Assembly (NCBI GenBank): GCA_035490315.1
Contig: DATHET010000096.1
Span: 1-5,613 of the forward strand
Reading direction: 5' to 3'
Source: JADJQU01 sp035490315
GTDB taxonomy: Bacteria; Planctomycetota; UBA1135; GCA-002686595
Length of the DNA stretch: 5,613 bases
The notes beneath the pieces were generated by a model, which saw only the letters and a list, made by a program, of their open reading frames with translations, ran no database searches and had not been told where the DNA came from. The position numbers were made by a program, and so were the translations under genes. Positions 4,985 through 5,613 of the stretch are shown here, in pieces. How positions within the stretch are numbered: position 1 is the first letter of the stretch; each line of letters opens with the position of its first letter.

Positions 4985-5613
4985 TTGAACGCTCGATTGC
5001 CCTTCACCGCGCCCTGGCTCCTGGCCCCCATGGAGGGCATCACCGAGCCATGCTTCCGCGACCTGGTCCTCGCGCGCAACCCCGCGCTGGCCCTGGGCGG
5101 CGCTTACACCGAGTTCGTGCGCGTGGTCGATCTCGCCCTGCCGGTGTGGAAGCTGCGCGAGCACCTCGGTCCCAACCGCTTCGAGACTCCCGTCGGCCTG
5201 CAGCTGATGGGCTCGGATCTCGGGGCCCTGGCCGCGACCGCCGAGCGCGCGGTCCAGGCGGGCGCGCCGCTGATCGACCTCAATTTCGGCTGCCCGGCCA
5301 AGGGCGCGATCGCCGATTGCTCGGGCTCCGGCATGCTGCGCGATCCCTCGCGCCTCGAGCGCACGGTGCGTGCCGTCGCCGATGCACTGCCCGGTTTTCC
5401 GGTGACCGCGAAGATCCGCGCGGGATTCGACGACGACCGCCAGCTCGCCGATCTCGCGCGTGCCGCGGAAGCCGGCGGCGCCGCGCTCCTGACGGTGCAC
5501 TGCCGCACGCGCAAGGAAGCCTATTGCGAGGAAGTCGACTGGACGCGCATCGCTCGCGCCGTGCGCGCCGTTTCGATTCCCGTCTGCGGCAACGGAAGCG
5601 TCATCGTGCACGC
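4985..5613 (+). CDS. dus: tRNA-dihydrouridine synthase, DusC-like, 3' end outside window
   Basis: The first 209 codons of an FMN-dependent enzyme that reduces uridine to dihydrouridine in tRNA; full-length family members have about 310-340 residues. Visible landmarks, numbering from the TTG at 4985: LAPMEGIT (13-20), the first FMN-binding strand; TEFVRVVD (42-49), characteristic of DusC; LNFGCPAK (99-106) with the catalytic Cys103; the conserved Lys in TAKIRAG (K143); VHCRTR (171-176) with His172, where most relatives have HGRT; and GNGSV (202-206), part of the phosphate-binding region. No ATG or GTG is available before the first motif; an ATG at 5030 falls inside APMEG and would destroy it. 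The start is therefore TTG at 4985 or TTG at 4997, neither with a visible Shine-Dalgarno sequence. The GCPAK segment is more DusB-like, so the exact subfamily is uncertain. The gene is divergent from pilT with no evident functional link. Confidence 0.9.
   Translation, partial: MNARLPFTAPWLLAPMEGITEPCFRDLVLARNPALALGGAYTEFVRVVDLALPVWKLREHLGPNRFETPVGLQLMGSDLGALAATAERAVQAGAPLIDLNFGCPAKGAIADCSGSGMLRDPSRLERTVRAVADALPGFPVTAKIRAGFDDDRQLADLARAAEAGGAALLTVHCRTRKEAYCEEVDWTRIARAVRAVSIPVCGNGSVIVH

Noticed and set aside
4900..5079. N-terminal extension of pilT to an ATG at 5079
   Set aside because: It would overlap the start of the divergent dus coding region and add about 60 residues absent from PilT proteins; the ATG at 4899 has a ribosome binding site and the normal N-terminus.
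3548..5611. Minus-strand open frame of about 690 codons across pilT and dus
   Set aside because: It is a shadow in another frame of pilT and antisense to dus, with no recognisable domain and biased composition.

Overview
The window is GC-rich bacterial DNA carrying two full genes of an ABC export module, a full type IV pilus retraction ATPase and two gene fragments running off the ends. A lipoprotein signal, a YbbAP-type exporter and PilT together point to a diderm (Gram-negative) bacterium. The high GC and the PilT sequence would suit a deltaproteobacterial/Myxococcota-like or other environmental proteobacterial lineage, but the window has no marker that settles this.

Layout. (1) 1-132, minus: N-terminus of a lipoprotein cut by the window edge. 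(2) 175-846, plus: YbbA-like ABC ATPase. (3) 862-975: a near-perfect 114-bp inverted repeat between the ATPase and its permease. (4) 1001-3511, plus: YbbP-like FtsX/MacB-family permease. (5) 3493-3518 and 3521-3611: a small perfect hairpin over the permease stop codon, followed 2 bp later by a second giant hairpin that fills the gap between the convergent ybbP and pilT genes. (6) 3613-4899, minus: PilT-like ATPase with a Pro/Ala-rich C-terminal tail. (7) 4900-4984: divergent intergenic region with a small palindrome. (8) 4985-5613, plus: 5' part of a DusC-like tRNA-dihydrouridine synthase.

How the genes work together. YbbA and YbbP should form one membrane complex, ATPase plus ten-helix permease. 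In E. coli the tesA thioesterase/esterase gene lies divergently beside ybbA-ybbP, so the lipoprotein at 1-132 may be a TesA/GDSL-type esterase; its diagnostic part is outside the window. PilT and Dus are separate functions (pilus retraction, tRNA modification) sharing a divergent intergenic region.

The protein genes are ordinary. The unusual content is between them: two very long two-tier hairpins (54 and 42 bp of pairing) with different sequences, the same architecture and a shared CGGTAC foot, each placed just after a stop codon. They look like members of a dispersed, REP/MITE-like palindromic element group. This is inferred from structure; no transposase or RAYT gene lies in the window.
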